Origin: JSC-12 sp033764965
Lineage (GTDB): Bacteria > Cyanobacteriota > Cyanobacteriia > Leptolyngbyales > Leptolyngbyaceae
Assembly (NCBI GenBank): GCA_033764965.1
Contig: JANRIN010000107.1
Location: forward strand, 1-64,000
Length of the DNA stretch: 64,000 nucleotides
Direction: 5' to 3'
The notes beneath the pieces are model-generated. The model was given only the letters and a program-made list of their open reading frames with translations. It was not told the DNA's origin and made no database searches. Below, one piece after another: positions 17,258 to 26,763 of the stretch. The position numbers and the translations under genes are program-made. The first letter of the stretch is position 1. Each line of letters begins with the position of its first letter.

Positions 17258-18475
17258 ATGGCAAATGATCGACGCAAAATCTTAGTCATTTCTCCCATCC
17301 CCTCCCATCCCCACAATGCAGGCAATCGTGCCCGTGTTTATAGCCTGCTGACTGCATTAGAGACGATGGGACATCAGGTTCACTTTGCCCATATTCAAGA
17401 AACTCCTGGGGATGAGTTAACGATGCAGATGTACTGGGGCGATCGCTACTACCCCATTGCTTACACGGCTCCCCTAACCACTCGTAAATCCTTTCCCAAG
17501 CGGTTGGAGCAGCGCTTATGGCGTAAATTTAAAGCTCTATTGGGAGATGACCCGCGCTACAACTACCAGATTGATGATTGGTACGACCCGGCGATCTCTG
17601 AAGTTCTGAGTGAATTAGGACAGTCTCTTCAACCGGATGTGGTGATGGTGGAGTATGTATTTTTCTCCAAGGCATTAGAGTGTTTTCCGAACGTGTCTCT
17701 TAAGTTAATTGATACTCACGATATATTTGCCGGACGCTACCAACTCTACCTGGCTGAGCGAAAATCACCTCAATGGTTCTCGACAAATCGTCAACAGGAA
17801 GATCGAGGCTTGCGGCGAGCCGATAAAATCATAGCCATTCAAGAGAAGGAGGCTCGCCTTTTAGGTCAACGCATTGGTTCCGATCGGATTGTAACTGTAG
17901 GGCATCTGGTACCGATTGATCCAGTTCAACGCCCCGCCGATACTTGCAATCTATTGTTTTTGGGTTCGATGAATCCGATTAATGTGCATACAATCGAATA
18001 CTTTCTACGAGAAGTGTTTCCACTTTGCAAAGCTAAAATCCCAGGTATTCGGTTGATTTTGGCAGGTGAAGTCGGACAGGCGATCGACGATCGAGACGAT
18101 TGCCTCAAACTCGGTTCTGTTGACGCCTTAAGAACTGCTTATGCCCAAGCAGATATCGTAATCAACCCCATTTTGTTTGGAACGGGTTTGAAGGTGAAGA
18201 ATATCGAGGCGTTGGGGTTTGGTAAACCTTTAGTCACTACTTCTGTTGGAGCAACTGGATTAGAAGACGGCATTGGTTCAGCCTTTTTAGTAGCAGATAC
18301 ACCAAAACAGTTTGCGGCTGAAATAGTTGATTTGCACAACAGTATCGATCGCTATAACCAATTAGCACTGCAAGCTGAACAGTTTGCCCAACGGTGGAAT
18401 AAGCTATGCTTGAGCAGCTTGAGTCAGCTTATTTCTGAAGCTACCACAACTACTCTCCATGCACAGCAGCAGTAA
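17258..18475 (+). CDS. Glycosyltransferase, GT4-like (group 1)
   Basis: A 405-residue GT-B protein. The N-terminal domain starts KILVISPIPSHPHNAGNRAR, typical of GT4 enzymes that bind the acceptor there, and the donor domain carries LFLGSMNPINVHTIEYF and FGTGLKVKNIEALGFGKPLV. The latter motif, with a Lys-rich GTGLKVK turn in place of the more usual EGFG, marks a common GT4 subgroup. ATG 17258 follows TAAGG by 8 nt, and only 15 bp separate it from the upstream pyruvyl transferase stop, so the two are probably cotranscribed. Sugar specificity cannot be assigned. Confidence 0.85.
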   Translation: MANDRRKILVISPIPSHPHNAGNRARVYSLLTALETMGHQVHFAHIQETPGDELTMQMYWGDRYYPIAYTAPLTTRKSFPKRLEQRLWRKFKALLGDDPRYNYQIDDWYDPAISEVLSELGQSLQPDVVMVEYVFFSKALECFPNVSLKLIDTHDIFAGRYQLYLAERKSPQWFSTNRQQEDRGLRRADKIIAIQEKEARLLGQRIGSDRIVTVGHLVPIDPVQRPADTCNLLFLGSMNPINVHTIEYFLREVFPLCKAKIPGIRLILAGEVGQAIDDRDDCLKLGSVDALRTAYAQADIVINPILFGTGLKVKNIEALGFGKPLVTTSVGATGLEDGIGSAFLVADTPKQFAAEIVDLHNSIDRYNQLALQAEQFAQRWNKLCLSSLSQLISEATTTTLHAQQQ

Positions 18476-18735
18476 TCAGACTACGTGGAAAATAACTAAG
18501 AATTGCAAAGAAGCTGTAAAGACTGAAGAGGGAATTTGAGTTTCTCCTGATTCCTGCTACAAACCATTGAACAAGTTGAAGGAAATCAAACACTTTGAAG
18601 AAGCGCCTGAAACATCGCAAGTTCTAAAGCCATCACTAAATTTCAAGTCAGATCAAGTAGGTAAAATAGGCTACTTTAGCTCAACAGCTTTATCTATGAA
18701 CTCAATAGGTACTCATCCTATACTTGGTAAACCTC

Positions 18736-20034
18736 ATGGCAACTCCAGCAAGACTAAAAACACTCCCATTTACCATTCTTGAAACTTATGCGATGCTGCA
18801 TGGATTATTGCGAAAGCATCATGATGATTCTAACTTGTCAGCATTATTTATTCCGCCAGCTATGGAAGCTGGAAGCTTAGGTGATGAAGCAATGTTGGTA
18901 GGAAGTATTCAATATTTGAGAGAGCAGGGTTTCAAAAAGATTGGCATTGTTTCTTCCATCTCAGCAGAAAATTGGGGTTACTTAGACAATATTGATGATG
19001 TCGTTACTGTTAATAGTCGTTTTGATCACTTTACCTTCATCAAAACCGTTAGCCGTTACTCTCATTTTTACTGCCTTGGAGCTGATACGATGGATGGATA
19101 CTACTCAGATCACAGTACTCTAAGACTGATTAGATTCGCTAAGCTAGCAGCAAATACTAAAGCTGAGGTCACGATTTTAGGATTTAGCTTTAATAAGAAA
19201 CCGACTCAGCTCTCAATTGATGCAATTTCTGACTTACCGGAAAATGTTCGCTTATGCTCACGTGATCCAATCTCACATAAGCGCATTACTCAGAACGTGA
19301 AACGTCCGGTAAATTTAGTAGCTGATTTAGCTTTTCTGCTTCAACCTGCTCAGAAATCAAAGTTAGTTGAAACTATACGAGAGTGGATTCAAGCACAAAA
19401 AGCAGAAGGGCGAATCATTATTGGCGTTAATCTCAATAATCTATCTCTCAAAGGTTCTAAGCATTTAAACTCTCGGAACTTAGTGCAAGTTTATGCTGAT
19501 GCTCTCACTGAGATATATGCCAAATGTCCATCACTGAGTTTCTTAATGATTCCCCACGATAGTCGTGGTGAGGTAAGCGATGTTTCTCTAGCGGAAGATT
19601 TGCTACAAACATTACCCGACTCCTTAAAACTCTTTTGTGCAAAAGTTCCGTTTCCTTGTCGTGCTGTGGAAATTAAAGCCTTTTGCGTCAACCTAGATCT
19701 GGTACTTACAGGACGGATGCATCTGGCGATCGCTTGCTTAGGTCAGTCAACACCTGTTGCCGGAATTACCTACCAGGGTAAGTTTGAAGGGTTACTTGAA
19801 CACTTCAAACTAAATGCTCAAGAGTTATTAATTGCTCCGGAGGATGCACTTCAACCCGGAAAGCTAGCCGAATTTATGATGAACGTCATTCCTCAGCGGG
19901 AAGCAATTAAGCAGCAAATTCAAGCTGAGTTAGGCAAGGTACAAGCATTAGCCCGACAAAACTTTGCAAATTTGGAGGCGAAAGAAACCTCTCCAGTGAA
20001 GTCAATCCAAATGGCTTCAGAAGTCATTTCCTGA
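18736..20034 (+). CDS. Polysaccharide pyruvyl transferase family protein (copy 2)
   Basis: A 432-residue paralogue of the 15890 gene. Shared landmarks are AGSLGDEAMLVGSIQYLREQ, YCLGADTMDG, RLCSRDPISHKRI, LVADLAFLL, and LTGRMHLAIACLGQS followed by TYQGKFEG. The family transfers pyruvate from phosphoenolpyruvate to sugar residues. The likely start is ATG 18736; a TTG 12 bp earlier and an ATG at 18793 are alternatives. The 260 bp before it contain only a weak TTG-started frame that I do not accept. Having two copies in one locus suggests two pyruvylated residues or two acceptors; this is inference. Confidence 0.82.
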   Translation: MATPARLKTLPFTILETYAMLHGLLRKHHDDSNLSALFIPPAMEAGSLGDEAMLVGSIQYLREQGFKKIGIVSSISAENWGYLDNIDDVVTVNSRFDHFTFIKTVSRYSHFYCLGADTMDGYYSDHSTLRLIRFAKLAANTKAEVTILGFSFNKKPTQLSIDAISDLPENVRLCSRDPISHKRITQNVKRPVNLVADLAFLLQPAQKSKLVETIREWIQAQKAEGRIIIGVNLNNLSLKGSKHLNSRNLVQVYADALTEIYAKCPSLSFLMIPHDSRGEVSDVSLAEDLLQTLPDSLKLFCAKVPFPCRAVEIKAFCVNLDLVLTGRMHLAIACLGQSTPVAGITYQGKFEGLLEHFKLNAQELLIAPEDALQPGKLAEFMMNVIPQREAIKQQIQAELGKVQALARQNFANLEAKETSPVKSIQMASEVIS

Positions 20035-20085
20035 TGCTTAGACTCAGGAACGCTTGTAGAAACGGCATTTAATCAGGAGTGAGTT

Positions 20086-21165
20086 ATGGTTCTATGGCTG
20101 CGGGAACGATTTAAGTGGATGGGGGCACATAGCGGTTATGACGAGCTTTTTGCCACGATCGCAGCCGTTCAACCTGGAAACTATGCCAGTGCTTGGCGAG
20201 ATCCGCATCAACCCAAATCCAAGATGCAAAAGCAATTGCTCGATCGCATCGTACGTGGTGCTTTGGTAAGTTCTTTTTATAACTATGACAGCACGGCGGC
20301 TGAGTTATCGGTTTTGTGGCAATGCTTCAAATCTCGGCATGAGCTGGTACACGTTGCCTATGTGGAAACCTGTTTGGGAATTTTGCCTCGCTTTAAAGCA
20401 TCCCGTCGCTTCAAACTGGTGGGGACTGTTCATCAACCCAGTAGTTGGTGGCGATTACTACATCCACATCCCAAAGGTATTTGTGATTTAGATGCGTTGA
20501 TTGTTTTAAGTCAGTCAGAAGTGAGGTATTTTGAACAATTTCTGCCCAATCAAGTGTATTGCATTCCCCACGGGGTCGATACTGATTTTTTCCATCCCAA
20601 AGTAGACCCAAAGCCAGCTTCAGACTATCCCCGTTGTATCTTTTCGGGTGCTTGGCTCCGCGATTTAGATACGTTGGAACGAGTCATTGCTCAGGTTTTG
20701 GCTCAAGATCCCGGAATTCAGTTTGACATGATTGTGCCGCGATCGAATCGCAACCAACCTGCTTTTCATCGCCTTGCCCAATATGAGCAGGTATTTTGGC
20801 ACGCCGGAATTAGCGACGAACAATTGCGTGATCTTTACCAGCGAGCCAGTTGCATTCTGTTGCCCTTTCTTAACTCCACAGCAAACAATGCCTTGTTGGA
20901 AGCGATCGCCTGTGGCTTGCCTGTGGTAACAAATCAGGTCGGTGGCACTCCTGACTACACCCATCCTACATTTGCTCACTTACACCCCGTTGGGGATATT
21001 GACAGTATGACGGCGAGTGTTCTGCAAGTTGTCGGCAATCAGCAGCAGCAGCAACTTATGGGTGTCAAAGCCAGAGCCTTCGCCGAACAGCATTTTCGCT
21101 GGGATTACATTGCTAAAAAGACTTTAGAAGTCTACAGCCAACTCCTCTCTAATACCGGAGCATGA
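20086..21165 (+). CDS. Glycosyltransferase family 4
   Basis: This 359-residue GT-B enzyme shows the acceptor-domain run LVGTVHQPSSWWRLLHPHPK and the donor-domain stretch LLPFLNSTANNALLEAIACG followed by LPVVTNQVGGTPDY, equivalent to the EX7E region. IPHGVDTDFFHP is the usual GT4 hinge motif. ATG 20086 follows AGGAG by 7 nt. Its stop is 5 bp beyond... the next gene's start region, so the two overlap or abut and are translationally coupled. Likely a sugar transferase acting on the lipid-linked intermediate; donor unknown. Confidence 0.85.
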   Translation: MVLWLRERFKWMGAHSGYDELFATIAAVQPGNYASAWRDPHQPKSKMQKQLLDRIVRGALVSSFYNYDSTAAELSVLWQCFKSRHELVHVAYVETCLGILPRFKASRRFKLVGTVHQPSSWWRLLHPHPKGICDLDALIVLSQSEVRYFEQFLPNQVYCIPHGVDTDFFHPKVDPKPASDYPRCIFSGAWLRDLDTLERVIAQVLAQDPGIQFDMIVPRSNRNQPAFHRLAQYEQVFWHAGISDEQLRDLYQRASCILLPFLNSTANNALLEAIACGLPVVTNQVGGTPDYTHPTFAHLHPVGDIDSMTASVLQVVGNQQQQQLMGVKARAFAEQHFRWDYIAKKTLEVYSQLLSNTGA

Positions 21166-21170
21166 GACCG

Positions 21171-22310
21171 ATGAAGATTGCAATCATTTCAACAACATTA
21201 GGTGCACCCTGGGGCGGCAGTGAGGAACTATGGGCAGCAATGGCTGAAATAGCCCTAATGCAAGGACATGAAGTGGCTGCTGTAATCTATCAATGGTCTT
21301 GTGTAACATCCAAGGTTACAGATTTACAAGCGAAAGGTGCGCAAATTCTCCCTCGTCCCCTTCCAAAGCGAGGCAAATTAGGTAGATTTCTATCTTCCTT
21401 AGATACTTCTTTTAATCGGTTATTTCAATTAAAACCAGATGTAATTATTATTAATCAAGGCGGTACTTACGACCCATTTCTTACAAACTTAGGAAATCTA
21501 TTCGATTTACTTTATCAAGCAAATATACCTTATGTTGTAGTTTGCCACCGAAACGAAGATAGCTATGTGCCAGATCAAAAATTGAGAGCAGCAGCAGCAC
21601 TTTTATTTGAGCAGGCTGCACAGGTTTTATTTGTAGCTGAGCATAACTTAAAGACTGCGGAACGGCAACTGGCACGATCGCTGCCCAATGCTCAAGTGGT
21701 TAGAAATCCTGTCAATCTTACTGATCATAATGTGGTTCCCTGGTGCTCCTCCTCTACTGTGCAATTTGCCAACGTAGCACGGTTAGAAGTGGGCTTTAAG
21801 GGACAAGATATTTTGTTTGAAGCCTTGAGTCGCGATGTCTGGCGCGATCGCTCCTGGCAACTCAATCTATACGGAGGCGGCAACGATCGCCCTTATATTG
21901 AAAGTCTGTGCCAATACTACAATTTGAGCGATCGCGTGAATATCGTCGGGCATGTCCATGATGTGAGAGCTATTTGGGCAGAGAATCACTTATTAGTACT
22001 GCCCTCCCGGCGTGAAGGAACTCCCCTGGCACTGGTAGAAGGGATGTTGTGTGGTCGTCCTGCGGTCGTCACAGATGTGGGCGGCAATGCCGAGTGGATT
22101 GAAGAAGGCGTAACCGGATTCATTGCAGAAGCCCCGACGGCTGATTCCATCAGCAAAGCACTGGAACGAGCATGGCAAGTGCAAGCTTCTTGGCAACAGA
22201 TGGGGTTGACTGCTCACAACACAGCCATCTATAACTTTGATCCAAACCCAGGTCAAAGTTTGCTGCAAATCATCAGCGCTGTGACTACAAAGCAGCTTAT
22301 TCATGCTTGA
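21171..22310 (+). CDS. Glycosyltransferase family 4
   Basis: A 379-residue GT-B enzyme starting MKIAIISTTLGAPWGGSEEL, with LPSRREGTPLALVEGMLCGR and PAVVTDVGGNAEWIEEGVTG in the donor domain. The WGGSEE loop near the N-terminus is the usual glycine-rich phosphate-contacting turn. Two starts are possible: ATG 21162, which overlaps the previous stop as ATGA, and ATG 21171, which sits 10 nt after GGAG; I use the second. Coupling with the upstream gene is likely either way. Sugar specificity is not readable. Confidence 0.85.
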   Translation: MKIAIISTTLGAPWGGSEELWAAMAEIALMQGHEVAAVIYQWSCVTSKVTDLQAKGAQILPRPLPKRGKLGRFLSSLDTSFNRLFQLKPDVIIINQGGTYDPFLTNLGNLFDLLYQANIPYVVVCHRNEDSYVPDQKLRAAAALLFEQAAQVLFVAEHNLKTAERQLARSLPNAQVVRNPVNLTDHNVVPWCSSSTVQFANVARLEVGFKGQDILFEALSRDVWRDRSWQLNLYGGGNDRPYIESLCQYYNLSDRVNIVGHVHDVRAIWAENHLLVLPSRREGTPLALVEGMLCGRPAVVTDVGGNAEWIEEGVTGFIAEAPTADSISKALERAWQVQASWQQMGLTAHNTAIYNFDPNPGQSLLQIISAVTTKQLIHA

Positions 22311-22322
22311 GGAGACTGATTG

Positions 22323-23315
22323 ATGAGTGAACGAGTCACCTGGCTACTCCCGATCAAAAATGGAATGCCATACTTGCCTCAGACCTTGGCTTCCATTGCA
22401 GCTCAAACCTATTCCAATTGGGAAATTTTAGCGTGGGATAACGGCTCCACAGACGGCACGATCGCTGAACTTCATCAATGGATTCCTTCGCGCCTTCCAG
22501 GACGAGTCGTGACCGACCATCCCTTGAGTCTGGGGAATGCTTTGGCAGAAATGGTCAAACAAGCTCAAACTGAGTTATGCGCCCGAATCGATGCCGATGA
22601 TGTTAACTTGCCTCAACGGCTGGAAAAACAGGTGGAGTTTTTGCAACACCATCCAGAAGTGGCAGTCCTGGGTAGCCAGGTTCATCGTATCGATAGCCAG
22701 GGCATTGATCATGGTCTGTGGACAGTCTATCCGTTACAACCCAATGACATCCTCCACTTCATGCTGCGGAGTTGTGTAATTTGGCATCCCACTGTGTTAT
22801 TTCGGCGATCGCGCATTCTCGCAGCAGGCAACTATCGAGATATTCCCAGTGCAGAGGATTATGATCTCTGGTTACGAGTAGCCATTCACGATCGTTTAGC
22901 CAATTTGAATGAGTCTTTAGTGCAGTATCGAGTCCATGACCAAAGCGTGACTCAAACTACGGCTATTAAAACAGGTTTAGCCAGTATCTCTAATCAGTGT
23001 TTTTGTCGAAATGCTAAAGCACTTTATGGTTGTTCAGAGCAAGATGCGCTACTGCTGCGAGAACGTCGCCATCCACAACCCATCCGAGTTCTAAAAGACA
23101 TTGCTCAGTATTTACAGCAGACTCAACCGGGGGGCGATCGCTTGCAAATGGAATCCTTCATGCAAGCAGGTAGACAACTCATATCATCCAAAGATCCTCG
23201 TTCTTGTCTAATCTGGGCTGCACTCAACCGAGATAAATTTGCAGTTCCTCAAGAATTGTTTGCTCTAGCGCGAAGCAGTTTCAAGGTTCTTGGAACTCAA
23301 GCATTCAATGTTTAG
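22323..23315 (+). CDS. Glycosyltransferase family 2
   Basis: A 330-residue GT-A enzyme with the classic GT2 opening TWLLPIKNGMPYLPQTLASI, the nucleotide-binding WDNGSTDGT, and the DXD-type motif CARIDADDVNLPQRLEKQ. PSAEDYDLWLRVA holds the ED motif that usually carries the catalytic base. ATG 22323 follows GAGGAG by 8 nt and lies 12 bp after the previous stop, so it is part of the same transcript. It should add one sugar to the lipid-linked intermediate on the cytosolic side; donor unknown. Confidence 0.88.
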   Translation: MSERVTWLLPIKNGMPYLPQTLASIAAQTYSNWEILAWDNGSTDGTIAELHQWIPSRLPGRVVTDHPLSLGNALAEMVKQAQTELCARIDADDVNLPQRLEKQVEFLQHHPEVAVLGSQVHRIDSQGIDHGLWTVYPLQPNDILHFMLRSCVIWHPTVLFRRSRILAAGNYRDIPSAEDYDLWLRVAIHDRLANLNESLVQYRVHDQSVTQTTAIKTGLASISNQCFCRNAKALYGCSEQDALLLRERRHPQPIRVLKDIAQYLQQTQPGGDRLQMESFMQAGRQLISSKDPRSCLIWAALNRDKFAVPQELFALARSSFKVLGTQAFNV

Positions 23316-23343
23316 TGGTGTTTTAGAAAGGAAACTTGTTTTG

Positions 23344-24609
23344 ATGCGAATTCTGGTTGTTTCTACATTCTATCCACCCAACCTTAGCACCTCAACTCAA
23401 GGTGTTTACAAGCGCTTGAGTATGTTTATCGAAGCTCTGAGCAAGCTTGCTCAGCTTGATGTTTTGTTCTATGTACCTTCTGATATAGACACATCTGAAG
23501 CTGGAACCAAAGACCATGAGCAAGCACTTTCTCAATACTGGCGAACAAACGTTAATCTCTTTCTGTGTCCAACTGCAATCCATCGCCAAGCACTGCCAAA
23601 ATGGAGAAAAAAATGGGATAACATCTTTAGTTTCTTTCATCAACATAACTTTCCGATTGATCCGCAATCACTTCAACTTCAGGCGTTTGAATCATGTTTA
23701 GAGTGCCAACCAGATGCGATTTTTGTTCATCGATTACCAGCTTTTTGTCCTGCGCTGTTAACGCAGAAGAATCTACCACCAATTTATTTTGATTTAGATG
23801 ATATAGAACATATTAAATATGTGCGTCGGCTTCAGCAACCGCCTATTCGTTTACAATCATTATTCAGCTATCTACAAGTTCCTACCCTCTTGTGGGGCGA
23901 GCGTCAAGCGATTCGAGCAGCCCAACTTACATTCGTTTGCTCTGAACGAGATCGTCATTATTTAACTCAACAGTTCAATGCTCAGGGACTTACAACAATT
24001 CCCAATGCGATTAATATTCCTCAACCCCAGCCTATTACGCCAGAACCTACTTTACTGCTGATTGGAGGCTACTACTACCACGCGAACACTCAAGCAGCAA
24101 ATTTTTTAATTGAGCAGGTTTGGTCACACATTTATGCCAAAATGCCAAATGCTCGACTGTTGATTGCAGGTACCCAACCTGAAAATATTCGGAGTTATGG
24201 CAAGAGTATCCCTGGTGTTGAGTTTCTTGGTTTTGTCAAGGATTTAGATACACTTTATCAACAGTCCCGTATTGTGTGTTGTCCCATTTTCACAGGAGGG
24301 GGAACCCGCGTCAAAATGATTGAGGCAGCAGCTTATGGAAAGCCTATTATTGCCACTCAAATTGGGGCTGAAGGACTAAATTTTAGAGATCAAAAAGAGT
24401 TTTTGTTATGTAATTCCTCACAAGAATTTACGGTTGCCTGCCTAGAACTTTTACAGAATGATTCATTGTGTGCACAATTGGGTGCAGCGGCGCATCAAAT
24501 GGCAATTCAGCATTACGATCGCGCCAATGTCATCAACCTAATTTGTCAAAAGATTCAACTTGCGACTCCAATATTCCAAAATGCAACAGCATTAACAAAT
24601 GAGGAATGA
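23344..24609 (+). CDS. Glycosyltransferase, GT4-like (group 1)
   Basis: A 421-residue GT-B protein opening MRILVVSTFYPPNLSTSTQG. The donor domain contains LLIGGYYYHANTQAANFLIE and PIFTGGGTRVKMIEAAAYGK followed by PIIATQIGAEGLNF, the GGGTRVK-type GT4 subgroup also seen in the 17258 gene. I choose ATG 23344, where the Rossmann strand begins and an AAAGGAAA lies upstream; a longer frame from 23290 would overlap the preceding gene and adds a non-homologous leader. It is followed by an overlapping glycosyltransferase gene. Confidence 0.83.
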   Translation: MRILVVSTFYPPNLSTSTQGVYKRLSMFIEALSKLAQLDVLFYVPSDIDTSEAGTKDHEQALSQYWRTNVNLFLCPTAIHRQALPKWRKKWDNIFSFFHQHNFPIDPQSLQLQAFESCLECQPDAIFVHRLPAFCPALLTQKNLPPIYFDLDDIEHIKYVRRLQQPPIRLQSLFSYLQVPTLLWGERQAIRAAQLTFVCSERDRHYLTQQFNAQGLTTIPNAINIPQPQPITPEPTLLLIGGYYYHANTQAANFLIEQVWSHIYAKMPNARLLIAGTQPENIRSYGKSIPGVEFLGFVKDLDTLYQQSRIVCCPIFTGGGTRVKMIEAAAYGKPIIATQIGAEGLNFRDQKEFLLCNSSQEFTVACLELLQNDSLCAQLGAAAHQMAIQHYDRANVINLICQKIQLATPIFQNATALTNEE

Positions 24610-24611
24610 GT

Positions 24612-25766
24612 ATGAAAATTGGGCACTATGATTCAGAAATGTGGTCAAAAGGTGGAGTCGCCTCTTATATTCGCCGCGTAGGGCAGTATCAACGAGCAGC
24701 AGGGCATACGGTTTATTACTTCTCTAATCGCCCTGCTGAGGCAATCAATCCTCTTGAAGCGCCAATTGTCATTGAGAATAATCAGGAATTGTTTGCTCAG
24801 GCTCAAGCAATGCAACTCGACATTCTTCATGTACATAAAGGTTTGCGAATTTCTCCTCCTGACCATCTACCTGTGATCCGTACACTACATGGGCACCAAC
24901 CCTATTGCCCCAGTGGAAGCCGCTATTTGAAGCGATGGAAGTGTCCATGCGATCGTCAGTATTCCCCCTTAGGTTGTTTTTGGGGGCATGTTGTTGATCA
25001 TTGTGGCAGCATCAAGCCCGAAAAATTATTATTCAACTTTGACTACACTCAATGGGAGAAAAGGGTTTTACCCACAATGCCAACTCTAGTGGTGAGTCAA
25101 TTTTTGAAAAATCAAATGATTCAAGCAGGATATCCACCTGAACTCATTCATGTGTTGCATCTGTTTGCTCCCAATATTGCTAATGAATTACCGCCCCCTC
25201 GAACTGATGTTCCTCACATCGTTTTCCTAGGACGCATTGCCCCCCAGAAGGGATTGGAGTGGCTTCTGAAATCCCTCAAGCAGGTGTCTTGCCCAGTTCA
25301 TCTTGATATCGCAGGAGACGGGTACCAGGAGCCAGAAATGCGTGCTTTAGCCCAGCGACTACAACTCAATAATGTTACCTTTCATGGTTGGGTAAGCCCG
25401 CAAGACGTGAACGGGCTGATTCGAGGAGCAAGAGCCTTAATTTTTCCATCAATCTGGCATGAACCGGGAGGCACTGTTGCTTTTGAAGCGATGGCAAATT
25501 CTCGCGCCACAATTATGAGCCGTGTTGGTGGGATGCCTGAAGTGGTTTTAGATGGAATCAATGGGCTATTGGTTGCACCTAACGATGTAGATGAAATGGC
25601 TCGCAGTATTGCAACACTTTGCCAAGACTGGGAGTTTGCAGCACATTTAGGACAGCGGGGGCGTAGATTAGCAGAACAATATAGTTTACAGAACCACATG
25701 GAACAGTTGATGCAGTTCTATCAGCAAACTATTGCGCGTAAATCAAAAAAAGTGGCGATCGTATGA
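24612..25766 (+). CDS. Glycosyltransferase family 4 with Cys-rich insert
   Basis: A 384-residue GT-B enzyme beginning MKIGHYDSEMWSKGGVASYI. The donor domain has VFLGRIAPQKGLEWLLKSL and FPSIWHEPGGTVAFEAMANS, then RVGGMPEVVLDGINGLL. Between the N-terminal strands it carries a cysteine-rich segment (YCPSGSRYLKRWKCPCDRQY, then GCFWGHVVDHCGS), as in a subset of GT4 enzymes; the cysteines may bind a metal, which is inference. GAGGA ends 6 nt before ATG 24612; the ATG at 24606 overlaps the previous stop (ATGA) and is a possible alternative. Its own stop overlaps the next start. Confidence 0.86.
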   Translation: MKIGHYDSEMWSKGGVASYIRRVGQYQRAAGHTVYYFSNRPAEAINPLEAPIVIENNQELFAQAQAMQLDILHVHKGLRISPPDHLPVIRTLHGHQPYCPSGSRYLKRWKCPCDRQYSPLGCFWGHVVDHCGSIKPEKLLFNFDYTQWEKRVLPTMPTLVVSQFLKNQMIQAGYPPELIHVLHLFAPNIANELPPPRTDVPHIVFLGRIAPQKGLEWLLKSLKQVSCPVHLDIAGDGYQEPEMRALAQRLQLNNVTFHGWVSPQDVNGLIRGARALIFPSIWHEPGGTVAFEAMANSRATIMSRVGGMPEVVLDGINGLLVAPNDVDEMARSIATLCQDWEFAAHLGQRGRRLAEQYSLQNHMEQLMQFYQQTIARKSKKVAIV

Positions 25767-26740
25767 ACTCACTCATCTCCATCTGCATCCCCACGTACCA
25801 ACGTCCTGAGTTGCTACAACAGGCGATCGAATCTTGTTTGGCGCAAACCTATCGACCGATTGAAGTGATTGTGTGCGATGACTCTAAGGATGACACCTCT
25901 GAAGTCATGATTCGCCAACTTGAGCAACCTGATATTATTCGCTACTACCGTAACCAACCCGCCTTGGGTCAAGCCGGAAACGTGAACCGCTTATTTGATC
26001 TGGCACAGGGCGATCGCCTGGTGTTGTTGCATGATGATGATTTGCTATTGCCCGATGCGGTGCAAATTATGGCAGATTGCTGGCAAACTCATCCTAATTT
26101 AGTCGCTAGTTTCGGGAAGCAATACGTTATCAGCATGGATGGAAAAGTTTTAGAAGCACAGTCAGAGGAACTGAATCAGACTTACCACCGCACTGAGAAA
26201 GACGCTGGTTTGCAATCCTTTGCACTATTTTCTGCGATTGCCGGACAATTTCCTAATGATGGTTATTTAATTCTGAGTCAAGCGGCTAAAAATATTCGTT
26301 ATCGCGATCGTTCTCAAGTCGGTAATGCCTGCGACTTTGACTTCGGTTTGAGACTGGCAGCAGCCTACGATGAATTCTTCTTCGTTAATCACTATACGGC
26401 TAAGTATCGGCTCACCACGACAGCAATTTCCAGCCAGAACCAGCACAGTCACATTACTTACACTCTCATTGCCGATTTGTCTCTACCTGCTGAACTAGAA
26501 GCAATTCGGGGCGATCGACTACGCACTTACGCATCTCCTGCCATTAATGAATGGCTATCACTTGGCAAGCGAACAGAAGCGTACAAAATCTATACCTCTG
26601 CTTACTATCCTTGGGCAAAACGGCTGAGTTTACGTGGGTTGGTTCAACTTTTACTGATTGCCTGCCCTCAAACGCTCAGTAGCAAAGTGGTCAATATGCT
26701 CAAACGTAGACAACCCGTGCAACTATCAACATTTTCATGA
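25763..26740 (+). CDS. Glycosyltransferase family 2
   Basis: A 325-residue GT-A enzyme. SLISICIPTYQRPELLQQAI is the canonical GT2 N-terminus, VIVCDDSKDDTSEVM binds the nucleotide, and RLVLLHDDDLLLPDAVQIM contains the metal-binding acidic run. The start ATG overlaps the upstream stop as ATGA, showing translational coupling with the previous glycosyltransferase. The C-terminus has a weakly hydrophobic helix. Probable role is adding one sugar of the repeat unit; donor unknown. Confidence 0.88.
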   Translation: MNSLISICIPTYQRPELLQQAIESCLAQTYRPIEVIVCDDSKDDTSEVMIRQLEQPDIIRYYRNQPALGQAGNVNRLFDLAQGDRLVLLHDDDLLLPDAVQIMADCWQTHPNLVASFGKQYVISMDGKVLEAQSEELNQTYHRTEKDAGLQSFALFSAIAGQFPNDGYLILSQAAKNIRYRDRSQVGNACDFDFGLRLAAAYDEFFFVNHYTAKYRLTTTAISSQNQHSHITYTLIADLSLPAELEAIRGDRLRTYASPAINEWLSLGKRTEAYKIYTSAYYPWAKRLSLRGLVQLLLIACPQTLSSKVVNMLKRRQPVQLSTFS

Positions 26741-26763
26741 AAACCACTTAATCTAAACGAAAT

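Noticed and set aside
18567..18782. 71-codon frame before the second pyruvyl transferase
   Set aside because: TTG start without ribosome binding site, low-complexity sequence and overlap with the next gene's start.
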